Shown here in pieces: positions 1 through 12,779 of a stretch of DNA of 64,000 bases. The position numbers and the translations under genes were made by a program. The stretch spans positions 3,711,906 to 3,775,905 of the forward strand of contig NC_030987.1 of the NCBI RefSeq assembly GCF_000149955.1. The letters run 5' to 3'. Positions within the stretch are counted from its first letter, which is position 1, and each line of letters starts with the position of its first letter. The notes under the pieces are model-generated. The model did not search any database. It saw nothing but the letters and a program-made list of their open reading frames with translations, and was not told the origin of the DNA. The stretch comes from Fusarium oxysporum f. sp. lycopersici 4287. Its lineage: Eukaryota > Ascomycota > Sordariomycetes > Hypocreales > Nectriaceae.

Positions 1-2840
1 GTTTTAGGCGTGGGTGTCGCGACTGTGGTCCATTCATCCCACCATGCCGGAACCTTCATTCTTTGAAGCCAGCCAAAGGACCCTGCCAGGCGAGCGATTT
101 CGACCATGACAAGCAAGCTGTGGCCTGGTCTGCTGCGTGCGTCTGCTGCTGCAGGGTCATACTTTCAAGAGAGACGGTGACGCTGGACGGCTTGCGGTGG
201 GGAACCATCGATGAGCTGGCCCCTTTCAGACGCCCTTGTCTCGTCCCATTCTGTCTACGCTAAACACGAGTTTGCGTCTCTTTGAGCGCAGGGGAAGGCG
301 GTGATGCATCATTAGGCACGGAGAAAGATTCTGGTCAGGCATAAAGAGCTGCGAACGGATATCGAAAATAGCCGGCGTCGTTTTCTTTTGGTGATGGATG
401 TGAAGGTGTAAGAGTGCATGGTTCTTTGAGTTGGTGTGATTTAGCATCACAATTCTGTATCACGAGAACATGACTGACATGGAAAGGAACAGGCAAGTGC
501 TCTTTGAAACCTTCCCTTGCTAGAAAGAAAAGGAGTTGGGAGAGAGGAAAGACCCAAGTTCAGTCAATGGAAGGTACCAGCATGAATTCACGAATAGGAA
601 ACCCCGATACTCTGCAGATAGGCAACTTCCCAAAACGAAGCAGGGTAGGCACAATGGCACTGTAGGCAGGCGTATCAGAAGCATCATTAATATCAAAACA
701 CCAACTTCCATTCTCACAGAATCACCAGAAAGAATCATTGTCTCACCTAATGACATCAGTCTCCCCCAACACTCGGCAATCAGCGCGGTCTACTCAAAAT
801 AGAGATCATGACAGCTTCACCCATGGGATATGTCACATCCTTGACAATAACCCACAAGTAAGCCACCATTCATTGAAAAAACAAAACTGTGAAGTCACTC
901 AGGCAAGGCACGCGTGTCTTGCCGAAGATTACACTCATCACTCATGTAGGTGCGTGTCATCCTGAGCTGCTGACCTCAAGACTCGAACCATAAGACGGAT
1001 GATCTAGATGTCCTGTAGGCTCCAGTCCAACTGCATACGCAAGCGACGGCGCCGTCTAAGCCAGGTAATCTCAGCGTGGCTGACCGCCCTGTTCAACCTT
1101 CTACTCGCTGTCTGGTTTCACGGTGTCCTCGGGAGGTTCTCGAAGTTTTGTCAGAGCAGGGCGAATTCAATCAATGGCTAGCTCGTGGTACCCCGGCACT
1201 CAAAGTGCCAAGATCTTATGTCGCATATTCGGAAAATAGCGAGCTTGAGGCACTGGACTCCATGCATTAAGCAACATGCCAATGCAAATGCAAACTCTGA
1301 GGCGTACGCATAGAAAGCAATGCTCGGATCTAGAGGAGTTGGTAATGGCATGCATCATGGTACTAGACAATTCATATGCCATTGTCGTATCAAAATTCGC
1401 TTCTGATCTTTTACCAGACCCCAGCAAACGTCACAGTCTTCTCGCACCAATGGTGATATGATATTCAATATCTCCAAATCAGGAGCAAATGGGTGCCAGT
1501 GCCCAATGCGACTTTACTATGATGGGCTCAATTTTATCCAATTCGCGCACACCCTCAAGCACCTCCCTCGATGAGGCAATACCTAAGCTTGCCGACACCT
1601 TAGTTGGTTCAATTCGCTCGTCTTCTTCCCTCTCGTCTCAATTTTCGAACTGGTCACGTCACACAAGTACTTCAGGAGCTTTCAGCTTCACAGGAAACTG
1701 TCCTGCAGCCGAGTCTGAGGCCCGATCCACCAGCCAAGATCCCATAAGAGCCTCGCGTGGGGTCAGGCATGAGTGCAGCACAAGAACGGCCCGTTAGAAC
1801 AACGCTCAAGTGAGGCTACCTGCACTTGACAGGTTGTCGGTTCGCCATGCAAGCGATGGGGCCGCAACACATCACTAGCCCGTATGTACGAACGGGCTTC
1901 CAGACGTCTTATAGGCTTCGGTTGGGTGTCAATCAAATTCTTATGCGATGGCTATACCGGCGTGTTTAGCTCGCTTAGTTGATTAACATGAAGCTTTACA
2001 GGACTCAACAATCTCGTGAGATAGTGTCAAAAGGTGCGATATGACAAGAAGGCGAGATACGACTTTAGATTACAATCCATTGTCGTTATCAAACTTCCCC
2101 TCGGCTAGGCTCGTCCCGTGCCTGGCTCCACAGACCCCGCGCCACGGTTAAGATGAGATCTCTCAGAGCCTTGGCCTAGCTAAGGTGCAAACCGGGATCA
2201 GCTTTCTGGGGAACCATCTGGCGATATCCGGACACCCTACTGCGTCAATGAGGTTGAAGATACCATGGACCTTGTCAATGCATTGGACCAGAGACAATTT
2301 CAGACCTATGACAAAAGGCCCTACCAGAACTCCTGGCATACTCTATGCTTCAAGGTTGTCACCACATCGCAGGCCTCGAACTCTACCAAAGCAGTGTTCT
2401 TCCACACCTACCATTACGCATTGCGGCTGGAATCATAAACACTTACCAAGTTTATGAACAGATTCTTATTATGCCTGTGATATAACGATCAGTATCACTA
2501 ACCCAGGCAGCACCTTGCGATCACAACATCATACGCCCGGGCTGGGTAGTGAAGTAGAATGACGTCGCTTTCCTATACATACAATTATACACGAAGGCGT
2601 CAACTACACGCTGCCTTGTGACACCCCAAACAAACCACTAATGCATGCTTCTAATAGTACAATTTCCTCATTTTGGGAATAACAAGAGTAGGAGTCTTTA
2701 TATCGTTCATCTAAATTTCTCGCCCATGCCCAAACGCCCTTCAAATCATGCCCTGCAACGTTCATGAACATCAACCTTCTTTCGGTTGGTGCTAGATGAT
2801 GGTTGCAAGGCTAGAATGCATCAATGCCTCGTTCGGTATT
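1..2840. other. No supported gene
   Basis: Only short open frames occur here, most lacking an ATG, and none shows a family motif or a plausible exon chain. The region lies downstream of the Lon gene, and its right end should hold that gene's 3' untranslated region. A few short stretches resemble each other weakly (for example near 1380 and 2085), which could mean very old degenerate repeats, but the similarity is too weak to call an element. Confidence 0.5.
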
Positions 2841-5800
2841 TTAGTCCTCCTCTTCAGCTGACTCGGAGTCGTTCTTCTTCTGCTGAGCCTTCCACTCGCA
2901 GATCTTGCACGTGTTGGCCTTCTCCTTATCAATGTTGGGGAAGACAAGGTCAAAGACCTCAGGGTACCAGGCCACAGCATGACCTTCAAGACCCTCCTTG
3001 ATGTTCTAGAAGTACTCGTTAGTAACCGAAAATTAAATACCGGATAAGATGGGGAAACATACCTCAGGTAGCTCTAGCCAGTCAGACATGTTGTCCTTGG
3101 GGAAGATGATGGTCTTGCAGCCAGCTCGTCGAGCAGCAACAGTCTTCTCACGAAGACCACCAATGCGTAGTACCTTTCCAGTGAGTGTGATCTCACCAGT
3201 CATGGCAACTGTAGGATCAACGGGGGCATCGAGAGCAAGAGAAAGGAGTGAAGTAGCCATTGTGATACCAGCTGAAGGACCATCCTTGGAGACGGCACCA
3301 TCTGGAACGTGCAGATGCATCTTTGCCTTGTCGAAGAAGTGGTTGTCAGGGAATTGCTTAACCATGAAAGACTTGGCGAAAGAGTAGGCGATGGTAGTAG
3401 ATTCCTTCATGACGTTCTTGAGGTTACCGGTGATCTCAAGGTGAGGCCGTGTAGATGGTCGGAGGGGAGCCTGGAGGATAGATTCGATGTACATGGCAGC
3501 ACCGCCGAGTTGCGTCCAGGCGAGGCCCATGGAAACACCAGGAGGGTTGACCTCGTAGAGACGGTCAGAGGTGAAGACAGGAGGTCCAACGTAGTCAGTG
3601 AGATTGTCCTTGCCGATAACAACATGGACAGAGTCAGGGACGTTGAGTGGCTTGCGGGGTTTCTCCGTGGTCGCGCCAGTTTCGTTAGAGGTGGACTCCT
3701 TACCCTCGGTAACCTCCTCGGTTTTGCTCTTCTTCTCAGCCTCCTCAAGAGCAGACTTACCCTCCTCGGTGAGGGCCTCCTCTTCAGGCAAAACTTCCTC
3801 ACCGAGCTCCTGAACGATCTTGAGGGCGGACTTTCGGTAGACCTTCTCGATCTGCTTCTTGAGGTTTCGCACACCAGACTCACGGCAGTATGACTTGATG
3901 AGCTCCTCAATTGCCTCCTCGCTCAAGTTGACATCAGCGTTCTGAAGTCCAGCAGTCTCCTTGGCAGCGGGTGCAAGATATCGTTGGGCAATGGCCATCT
4001 TCTCGTCGGCAACGTAACCAGAGAGTGTGATGAGCTCCATGCGGTCGAGCAGGGGTCGAGGAATAGTATCAGTCATGTTGGCAGTGCACACGAACAAGAC
4101 CTTGGACAGATCTACAGGCACGTCCATGTAGTGATCCAAGAAAGAGCTATTCTGCTCAGGGTCGAGCAATTCCAGCAGAGCAGAAGAGGGATCGCCCTGG
4201 TAACCTCGGCCAATTTTGTCAATCTCATCGATGAGGATGAGAGGGTTCTCAGTTTGACACTTCTTCAGCGCCTGGATCATACGACCAGGAAGGGCACCAA
4301 CATAGGTTCTTCGGTGACCCTTGATCTCAGCAACATCTGTGAGACCACCGACACTGAATCGGTAGTACTCACGGTTAAGAGCTCGGGCAATCGACTTTCC
4401 AATACTTGTCTTACCCACACCAGGAGGTCCGACGAAGCAGAGAATCTTGCCCTCGACAGTGCCTCGAAGCTTACCAACAGCGATGAACTCCAGAATGCGG
4501 TCCTTGACGTCCTTGAGACCGTGGTGGTCCTCGTCCAGAATCTTGACTGCATTAGGGATGCCAAAGTTCTCGGCACTCCTCCTGCCCCAGGGAATCTGGG
4601 TGAGCCAGTCCAGGTAGTTCCTTGTGACGTTAAACTCGGAAGCAGCTGTCTCAAGATGAGCAAGCTTGTTAAGCTCCTCATCGAAGACCTTGCGAACTGC
4701 CTCAGGCATGGCAAGGCTGTTGGCCTTCTCCTTGAACTTCTCAACCAGCTTGTCCTTTCCATCGGATTCAAGGCCAAGCTCACGGCGGATGCCCTTCATC
4801 TGCTCCATAAGCCAGTACTCGCGCTGTCTCTTACTAATCTTATTTTCGACGTCCTTGCTGATCTTGGACTGTAGTTGAGCATTCATGAGCTCCTTCTTCA
4901 GCACCACAAGAGCCTTCTGCATCCTCTCCTCGACGTTAAGGCAACCAAGCACCTCTTGCAGCTCCTTTTGCTCGCCTGAAGATACGGCAGCGGCAAAGTC
5001 AGCGAGCTTAGCGGGCTCTGATGTAACATTTCCGGTTGATTGACTCATAGAGAAAGTGGAGATCTGGTCTCGGAAGAGATTGTTCATTGTGGCGACTTCC
5101 TTGAAAACGTTGACAATTTCGTTGGTGACGGCGCGAATGACAGGGCTCTTGGGGTCGTATGGCTCATCGACAAGGTTCTCGACGTTGACCAGACTGACGG
5201 GGTATCTCTTGAGGAATGATGTTGGCTCGTACTTTTCGGCTGTCTGGTCAGGCTTCTTCTCCACAGCGCTCTCTTCGAAGCTGGCAACGACATCTCCCTT
5301 CTTCTCAGGAGTAGTCTCCTCCTCTGCGGGCTTCTGGGGAATCGGTTCAGGTGTGGGCTCGGCCTTAGCATCGGTCTTCTTGGTAGTATCTTGGCCACCA
5401 GGTGGTAGTAGGCTGGATAACTTGATACGGCGATGAGGGTAGAGGATGGCAGTCAAGGCACCTTCTTGGCCGTGAATAGGGAAAGCGCTTGTGATTTGGG
5501 CAAAGACACCAACATCGTAGACGTCCTCGGGGTTCCTGATCACATCCTCATCCTCGTTCTCGTCCTTGAACAAGAATGCACCAACGTATGGTTGACCACG
5601 CTTAATCGACTCAGTGATTGCATTCGCCACCTCGGGGTCCTTAATGGTAATAGCCTTGTAGAAGCCAGGGAAGAGTGGGCGTCGAGCAATCGGGATCGCT
5701 AGGACTTGAGGGTAGACTTCGGGAACAACAGGCTTCTGAAGAGCCTTCTCAGCAGAAGGCTTTCTACCGCGACGACCTCCATCACCACCGGAGTTGTCGC

Positions 5801-6248
5801 CTCCGGATCCCGAACCGGCACCTCCAGCAGCACTTCCCGCCTTCCCATCATTCGATTGACCAGCATTATCGTTCTTTCCAGAGCCAGGTGAATCGGGGCC
5901 TGGATTCCTCGACTCGGCCAGTAATGGGCTATCGGCTTCCCTGCGCTTGTTCTCGATATTCGCCTTAGCCTCCTCGTCGGATAAGGGCTCCGTCAATGGC
6001 TCTATCGCAGACTCGAAGAAGCCCTTGTCGTTGCTGTCCTTCTCTTTGGTGACTCGGGCAGATGTGGAAAAGGCAGCGGCGACTAACCGCGGTTGAATGG
6101 CGGGAAGCCGACGACCGCAGATGTGATGGTTGCGGCAGGCGGGAGCAGAAGCCCATCGTGCAGCGGTTGCTTCGGAAGATACTCGTGATGCGTGGACGAG
6201 AGAGCGCTCAAGAATGAGGCGCCCTGAGAGGCGTGAACGGGGAATCAT
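2841..6248 (-). CDS. PIM1: Mitochondrial Lon protease (ATP-dependent, Pim1-type)
   Basis: AAA+ serine protease that degrades misfolded or oxidised matrix proteins. Two exons, 3063-6248 and 2841-3005, are joined across a 57-nt GTATGT...CTAG intron and give 1116 residues, close to yeast Pim1. The N-terminus is rich in Arg and Ser with almost no acidic residues, as in a mitochondrial presequence. A Gly/Asp-rich disordered linker (about residues 100-165) precedes the LON substrate-binding domain, which carries a charged insertion. Walker A GPPGVGKT is at residues 607-614 and Walker B with DEID at about 674. The catalytic dyad is Ser992 in KDGPSAGI and Lys1035 in [10 protein letters not shown], the 43-residue spacing seen in bacterial Lon. 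A second acidic insertion of about 75 residues lies between the AAA+ and protease domains. The last exon adds the C-terminal helix region and an acidic tail. Confidence 0.97.
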
Positions 6249-7481
6249 GATTGGTGATGCGATGCGATTCGATTGTAGCGAACACGGAGCTAGAGCTAGG
6301 ATCCGAGGGGTTGAGAGACGAGAAGTAGAAGCTCCCCGCGATGGGCAGCTGTAGACTAGGGTAGACTAGAGTCGACTAGTTGATACAATGAAGAATTAAA
6401 GAAGAAGAATGAAGTGTAAAAAGGAGACGAAATGGTCTATCATAAGCAGTTGACAAGGATAATGTAACTAGACTAGCAGCAGGCCGCAATTGTCCGCATC
6501 ACCGCTTGGCTTGACCCTCGCTTTTGGTTTTGGTTGGTTTTGGTGGAGGCGACTTAATAATCGCGAACTCGAACTTTACTACATCATCCAAAATTTCGAT
6601 TCCAAGACGTTCCGCGCTAGTTTAGTCAGCCACTGACCAATTAGACCCCGCTATCGGCTGTTGCGCCGGCCGTTATCAGATTGCGATACAACTACCGTTG
6701 CTCGCGTGCCTCAACCGAAGCCTTCTCAACTTCTATAGGCCTCTCTGATTCTTGTGATTTGGTCAAGATATCTAGCTAGTTGTTCTCATTTAATCAATTT
6801 GGTATCAGTTTGATCCTCATGACCTGTCATCTCTGTCACTATCAGATCATGCTGTCATAGATAGGCAACTGGTAAGAAAGTCAATAAACTAGGAGATATA
6901 GTAAAAACACTCATTACTCGGTTCAATTATGTTATACTCAGAGCTTTATGCTATTTATAATATCAAGGAAATACTATTGGGCATGTCGACAAAGCTTTGC
7001 TACTGTATATCTGCTTATACTTAGTAACCTACAGCTTCGACTAGGCATGTTGCGCTGTACCCCAGAAAATAAAGGCAAACCTTGCAATAGATCCAAGTAT
7101 CATGACCTGCTTGCTTCTTATGTCTCCAGTATCCAATTGGACGTAATTAGCTTCCTAATTGGTATCAGAATAAACATCAAGTCATTTTTCAAACATACCT
7201 ACTAACACAACTCCTACTGTAAGTCATGAGCGGACTTGCAAGTTGATGATCGACAGTTGCGATTACCCTATACTTCTCCGCAACCAAGCTTGTCAACGAC
7301 TAACAAGCTTCCTTCTCCAACTGCATTTCTTTGTTCTTGACTCGAAGCCTGAAGGTCTTCGAGCCTTTATCTATTCCATATCATACAATCATCTTCAGTG
7401 GAAACCATATTCTCTGCTCTCAACCCTTGACAAGCTTCCCCTCTCCACACTTGAGACATATTCAGTGCATTGATCTCAGCC
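6249..7481. promoter_or_regulatory. Divergent intergenic region, Lon / 7482 gene
   Basis: About 1.2 kb separates two divergently transcribed genes and should hold both promoters. The stretch from about 6740 to 7230 is noticeably AT-rich. No open frame here carries a recognisable motif. No single promoter element could be fixed with confidence. Confidence 0.4.
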
Positions 7482-7991
7482 ATGTCACAAGATCTAGACG
7501 TTTCAAGCTCCCTCAAGAACCTGTCAATCGACACAAAGGACGAGCCTTCAGTGTTGTCCAAGAAGCCAGCACCCAAGAAGAAGACCAAGAAGGTCGTCGC
7601 AGACTCATGGGAGGACTCCGACTCCGACTCTAATGCAGAGCCGGAAGTCGAGTCAGAGTCAAACAAGCCAACTCCCACCGCGACACCTGCACCGCCTCCC
7701 CCAACGCCCATGTCACCCGTCGGTGGCTTACCATGGGAGTCACCTTCAGGAAGTCCCGGCCCTCGCGCCGGAGCAGACCCGGATAAACGCCCTGAGAAGA
7801 CGGATGCCGTGGCTCGTCGTATGATTGCTGCTGGACTAGGCCTTAAGGCACCGAAGCAGACGGAGGAGCAAAGGGCGTACCAGAGGAGTGTTCGTGAGCA
7901 GGAGAAGAAGAGAAGGGAGCAGGAGAAGGAGGAGGCAAAGAAACGACAGGCTGATGTTGAGAAGGCAAAGGCAGCCATTTGGGATGATTAA
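7482..7991 (+). CDS. Conserved-looking lysine-rich small protein, function unknown
   Basis: Intronless, 169 residues. The ATG at 7482 has a good context (GCC ATG T), and no in-frame ATG lies just upstream. Residues 1-30 contain LxxLSI-type spacing followed by a basic cluster KKPAPKKKTKK. An acidic Ser/Asp stretch (DSWEDSDSDSN) and a Pro/Thr-rich linker come next. The C-terminal third is a highly charged helix or coiled coil (EQEKKRREQEKEEAKKRQ) that ends in AIWDD. The segment around KTDAVARRMIAAGLGLK looks like the most structured part. I do not recognise a named family. The composition would suit a nuclear or nucleolar scaffold or RNA-associated factor, but that is only inference. It is divergent to the Lon gene. 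Confidence 0.75.
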   Translation: MSQDLDVSSSLKNLSIDTKDEPSVLSKKPAPKKKTKKVVADSWEDSDSDSNAEPEVESESNKPTPTATPAPPPPTPMSPVGGLPWESPSGSPGPRAGADPDKRPEKTDAVARRMIAAGLGLKAPKQTEEQRAYQRSVREQEKKRREQEKEEAKKRQADVEKAKAAIWDD

Positions 7992-8975
7992 CCGGATATC
8001 TGATTAACAAGCTTGGAAGACTGCATGGCAGACAACAAGAGCTTACAATTCACTTTTCTTCCTGGGCAACTCTCAGAGAACTCACTGAACCGAGTGACTT
8101 GGAGTCAAAGAGGAAAGATACAAGAAAGAATACCTACATAAGTTGTCAGGGTTGAGAAATACGTATGAACAAATCCCTGCTACCGATAACAAATGCTCTG
8201 TCTGGTCTGAGGTATATACTGCTTGGGTATCAGACTAAAACAGTTTACTTTACATGCGCAACGGTGCTTATTCTGGCTCATAGGATCATGTTTATACGAT
8301 CATATGTACATTCAAAGACTTCACATAGTGGCTAACATGATGCAGCACAATTCGTGTATCGAGCAATCGCGGCCGAACCGCAGGTATCATTGCATTGTCA
8401 TTTCTCAATCTCGGTTTGCCTAGGCAGTAGCAATGCTCTCAACTTTTCATGACCACATGCTGGAAATGCTTGTCTCTGTGCCTCCTCGATTCTGAAAGGC
8501 TTCCAGGCACAGCGTGTGATTCATGTGCCATCTAGTTCCACGGCATGAAAGCTCATGCCAACCACATGACTTCCAAAACAAACCCAACTTTGACTCCGTG
8601 TATAAGTCTGAAGACAGACTTTTGATATTGTTTTCGTTGACAGTGGTATCTTTCTCGCCAAACATCCATCATGTCCCAAAATTTCATCCCAACCGGCAAC
8701 CAGGGGTATTCTTCGTTTTTTTGGTCTCAGCTTTTCGTTACATGACTGGGTATAAGGAGTGGACGTCAAGTCATCAAAAGAGAACCCCCGATTCCAAGGA
8801 AAAAGCAAAAAGTAACAGCAAGTAAAAAACAGGAAAGCACTCAAACGCAAATCAGGTAAAACAAACATGGCAAGACGTAAACCGACCGATGCACAAGTCG
8901 ACGTTCCAGGGTATTTTTACGCCAGGGTATATCCAGCCGGGGTATTTGCATGTAGAGGTTCTAACACGGGGGAAT
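7992..8975. other. Convergent intergenic region
   Basis: About 1 kb between the 3' ends of the 7482 gene and the KH-protein gene. It should contain both 3' untranslated regions and polyadenylation sites. Open frames here (for example 8521-8868 on the minus strand) have no motif support and look random. Confidence 0.45.
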
Positions 8976-11900
8976 CTAACGGAAAGGCCCAATAGGGGCG
9001 GGGTATCCTGAATTCATAGAATGAGAAGTGGAAGGGCGCCCGCTGTCGCCGGACGCGCGGGTGCTGTGGCGAGGTGTGACATCGCCAGGTTGAGGAATGG
9101 ACAATTTGTTGTCCATGTGAGTGCCGAAGGTTCGAGGAGCCCAAGGATTGTCGTCGTCAGGGAGGTTGACGCCGCTATCGTTCCAGGGGTTTCGGTCGGC
9201 GTTGAAGCTGCGGGTCGATTCGATCGAAATGAGCGAAGACTTAGAGACGTTGCTTGAACCCTTGAAAAAGTTACCGTTGCCAGAATGAGAGCTGTTCTTT
9301 CTGCGGTCCAAGAAAGATGAAATTGACGTCATACTGCCAGGCTTTCGGAGACGGTCGAGAATACTGCTTCGCTCGCGAGCGACTTCATCGCCAAAGCCAG
9401 TCTTGATAGGAGAATCAGTGGCGACAGGTGCAGGAGCGTGCTGTAGAAGCTTAGAGTCGAAATACTGCAGAGAATCTTCAAACGAGTCAGATTTAGGGCG
9501 AGGGAGAGCGCCCTTAACAACATTGATCTCAGCTCCGGAAGTTGCGAATTGAGACTGAATGAAGTCCATAGCATCACGGAGACCACCGGCGTTGTTGCGG
9601 GTGAACCCCCAAAGAAGAGTGACCGTAGGCTCGCCGTTCTCAGTGAGCTCGTCGGGGTTCTGCCTGACGCTGAGTTCAACCTCATGCTGGCTCTTCAGCT
9701 TGGGCACGAGGTCATGAGCAAATTCAGGAGACTCGAGGAACTTGACCAGCTCAGGAGTTCTGGCGAGGACAAGCTCATGCTTATCTGGGACCATGCCGAG
9801 AAACTCATCGACACAGTGAGGAACCTGCCACTGTGGACCGTTAACCGTAACCTCATCACTGGCTTGCTCAGTGCTGGGGAAGTTGATCTTGCAGTTGTAC
9901 TTCTGCTCCAGGTCATCGATCTCAGGAAGTCTAGCAATAAGCTGACGATGATAGAGGCGGTCAACGCTGACAATCTGAGATGTGTACTCAGAATCCTATA
10001 GATTCTATTAGCATTGAGCGAGCGGTGGCATTAGGTGACACTTACGGCACGATCGACCATCTCCAAGATCTCGTTCTTGACAGCGTCCAAATTCTGGGCG
10101 TTTCGAGCTGGCGTGCGGCAGATGACATTGTCAACTTTGATATCGTCGTCTTCTCGACCCATTCCGCCTGTATCAAGGTTAGCAAGCTTATACCTGATAG
10201 TGTAGCAACGGTGACCCCGACCTCTATCCATAGCATTGGAGAACTTGACGAAGACCGAGTGCTTCTTCATGATGCGCTGGATGTGCTGACCACCAATACC
10301 GATGATGCGTTTGTGGTACTGATCCGGCACATGGAACGAAATAGATGCAGGCATTTCTTGCTCCACAAGAGTGAGGCCCTGCTTCATGGACTCATAAGTT
10401 GCTGCCATGACATCGATGTTGAAGTTGTACTCGTTGAAACCATCGAAAATGATCTGCACATTGCTCTGTCCCATTATCTTGTTGATTTTGCCGTTCTTTT
10501 TGCCACTGACGAATTCCTTGTGCTCATTGGCAAGCTCAATCTTGACCCGGATCTGGTACTGAGATTGAGAAATGAACTTCATCTCTGATATGACTTGAAG
10601 AGCTGTCTTGACAGCGTCATCAGAGCCAGTGATGGTGAAACTCAGTTTATCGAAGGAAAGATCGGCATCGGAGTTGGCGCAGATATCAACGAGCAAACTC
10701 TTGATGTCGTTGGGGTGAGGGAAATGCCTGGCATCAGCGGGCTGAATGAACCATCCCGCACTGTAGAATTGACCAGCCTGTGCCAAAGTTAGCAGGGTGT
10801 CTATTCGATTTCAGACATTACTTACCAAGGACATGATCTCTCGCACAGTTCGCTCAACGTGAAGACCTTCGCTTCCTTGAACTCGGACCATGTTACGCTG
10901 AGTAGCCAGGGGAGGGAACATGATGAAGGTGCCATTGGCCTCCAGAATCTTCCGGACCTTATCTAGACGACCCAGCAGAATACTGTCGATCTTGGCAGCA
11001 GGAATTGTTACGTCTTTAACGTACAATCTGATGCGCTGGACAGTTTCGTGAAGTTTCTGCTTTGCTAATTCAATAGCTTGGGGTGTTTCACCAGTGATAA
11101 AAATATCGTTGGGGTCACGGCGAGTCGCTTTAGGAGGGCAGTAGCGGTACATTGCCGAGAACGGAGGTGGGAAGTAGATGGCAGTTCCAGTGGAAGACTC
11201 AATGAGCTTGATGTTTTTGCGATGTCGGCCACAGACAAGCTGGTGGAGGGAAGCCTCGAGTTTGGTACCATCGACAATTCGGCCAAGCTGCGTAAGTGTT
11301 AGAACAGCAGATAAGTATAACTAAGCAGGAAACAGTACCAGAGTATCAATGTGGATCAGAACACGAGCCTTTGCGTGCTCGGATGATAGTATATCACCGT
11401 ATATAGCAACTCTCCAGCGCTGATCCATGCGTAATTCAGCATCACCAGTCATACCGTCGACAACAGGGGTCAATTTAGGGCCAAGAAGAAAGATATCTAC
11501 GCCACAGAAGGTGGAGATGTAATCGAGGGTATCAGTAACAGGCTTCTTGAGCACTCCGGCATTGAGATCGCAGACGAGTTGACCATCAATATCAATGGTG
11601 GTGCAACGCTGTAAAAATGTTAGAGCTTTGAATTGTACCGGGAGAGCCCAGGTGCATATGTGTAGGAACATACAAGAGAAATTGGGGTATCATTCAAAAT
11701 AGTCTCTCGGCTCTTGTGGACCAGCTCTGGAGAGCCCGAGAGACAAACAGTAGCAACCTGTTGGCCTTTTCCGCCCTTGAGCATTGTCGACAGGACGTAC
11801 GCCTCAACAGGAAGCGGCCCGTTGGTAATTTCCTGGCACATCCTGTGGAGGTTGTTCAGGTTCTGAACATGGACAGGCAGCTCGTGAATCTGGACGTCGT

Positions 11901-12174
11901 CCGGCGCGTCCTCGGGGTGTGTCCATCGTAGGACAGCGTCAGTGGTCGCGTGAAGAATGTCCTCAGTATCGGGGCCCGCAAGATCGGAAGCGAATGGGAT
12001 GTTGAACGAGTAGAGAATGGTGGCATCGGCGGCTTGAGGGGAAGCCATGGGCTGACCGGGTTGAGCGGCGTTCTTGGGATGGTTGAGGGCATTCATGGGC
12101 ATATTAGGACGGCCCATTACGAAATTGGGAGCCATTCTTTCCGACCAGTGACGCATATTTGCCAACTTATTCAT
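8976..12174 (-). CDS. Multi-KH-domain RNA-binding protein
   Basis: Five exons: 11674-12174, 11339-11608, 10826-11287, 10046-10777 and 8976-9995. Introns are 48-65 nt and all junctions are in phase 0, giving 994 residues. The start is the ATG at 12174 (ATC ATG A); the frame stays open further upstream but has no ATG. The canonical KH signature GIGG lies at about residues 571-574, in HKRIIGIGGQHI. Flanking modules look like degenerate KH repeats (for example around CGRHRKNIKLI, LLGRLDKVRKIL, GKINKIMGQSNVQI), so the protein is probably an array of KH folds. The C-terminal 190 residues are Ser/Asn-rich and disordered. The architecture recalls fungal multi-KH proteins such as Ustilago Khd4, which act in mRNA stability or transport; that assignment is inference. 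An in-frame 54-nt stretch in exon 4 may be a further intron (10168-10221). Confidence 0.88.
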
Positions 12175-12391
12175 GATGAGGATCGAGAAAGTTGCGTCGT
12201 TGGTATCGTCGTCGTCGTCCGAATCGTGGGCGGGCGGCGACGGTCGGCCAAGGTGGAGGAGGCTGAACGGAAGAGGACGCCGGGGGTGGAGAAGAGCCAA
12301 AGAGAAGAGAATACAAAGATGATGCGAGATTGATCAAGAGAAAGCGAAAACTGTATGGGTATCGAAGAAGCTGAGGTCAAGAAAGGGCCGT

Positions 12392-12443
12392 GAGGATGGG
12401 GGGAAGGGGGTAAGGGTAGGGGAAGGGGAAAGAAAGAGAGATG
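12392..12443 (-). promoter_or_regulatory. Pyrimidine-rich leader/promoter tract of the KH gene
   Basis: On the minus strand this roughly 50-nt stretch is almost entirely C and T, about 220 nt upstream of the KH-protein ATG. CT-rich tracts near the transcription start are typical of filamentous-fungal promoters. The position fits a core promoter or 5' leader, but the start site is not known. Confidence 0.35.
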
Positions 12444-12768
12444 GTGGTATTTGTGAGCTCTTTCCACGTCTGACGAGGGAGGGAGAGAGAGGTTAGGTTA
12501 GGTAGGTTGAGTGGAGGTTGACTGAGGTGAAGTGAGGTGAGGGAAGTGGAAGGGGAGAGGATAACTAAGGTATAGCGGAGCCAGGCGTAAAAAGCGAGGA
12601 ACGTCAGGCCAAGTCAAGTCAGCAGAGACGTACCTACCTTCTGTGCCGTACCATACCGTCCGTACCTACTCGAGTACAAGACAAGACAAAGTGGGTGACG
12701 AGCCAGGCGGCAGGTACAGCTGCTTAGTGCCCTGGTCCGCCTACCGTAACTTGCCAGGGAAGTAACTT

Positions 12769-12779
12769 GGGGGGGGGGG
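12769..12779 (+). repeat. Homopolymer G tract (11 nt)
   Basis: An uninterrupted run of eleven G lies about 600 bases upstream of the KH-protein start. It is likely polymorphic in length and prone to sequencing error. Nearby sequence carries several TACC/GGTA-type short motifs. Confidence 0.8.

Noticed and set aside
961..1075. tRNA-like B box (GGTTCGAGTC) and a loose A box on the minus strand
   Set aside because: The distance between the boxes is too long without an intron, and the two ends do not form an acceptor stem. No tRNA is called.
1370..2110. Weak internal similarity around 1380 and 2085, and around 1035 and 1852
   Set aside because: Matches of 20-30 bases with many differences and inconsistent order. 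Not enough to name a repeat or a degraded transposon.
3309..4874. Long open frames on the plus strand opposite the Lon gene
   Set aside because: They are antisense shadows of the highly conserved Lon coding frame, produced by its codon bias.
12480..12560. TTAGG/TAGG-type short repeats that recall telomeric sequence
   Set aside because: The motif is irregular, lacks TTAGGG arrays and lies in the middle of a housekeeping-gene region.
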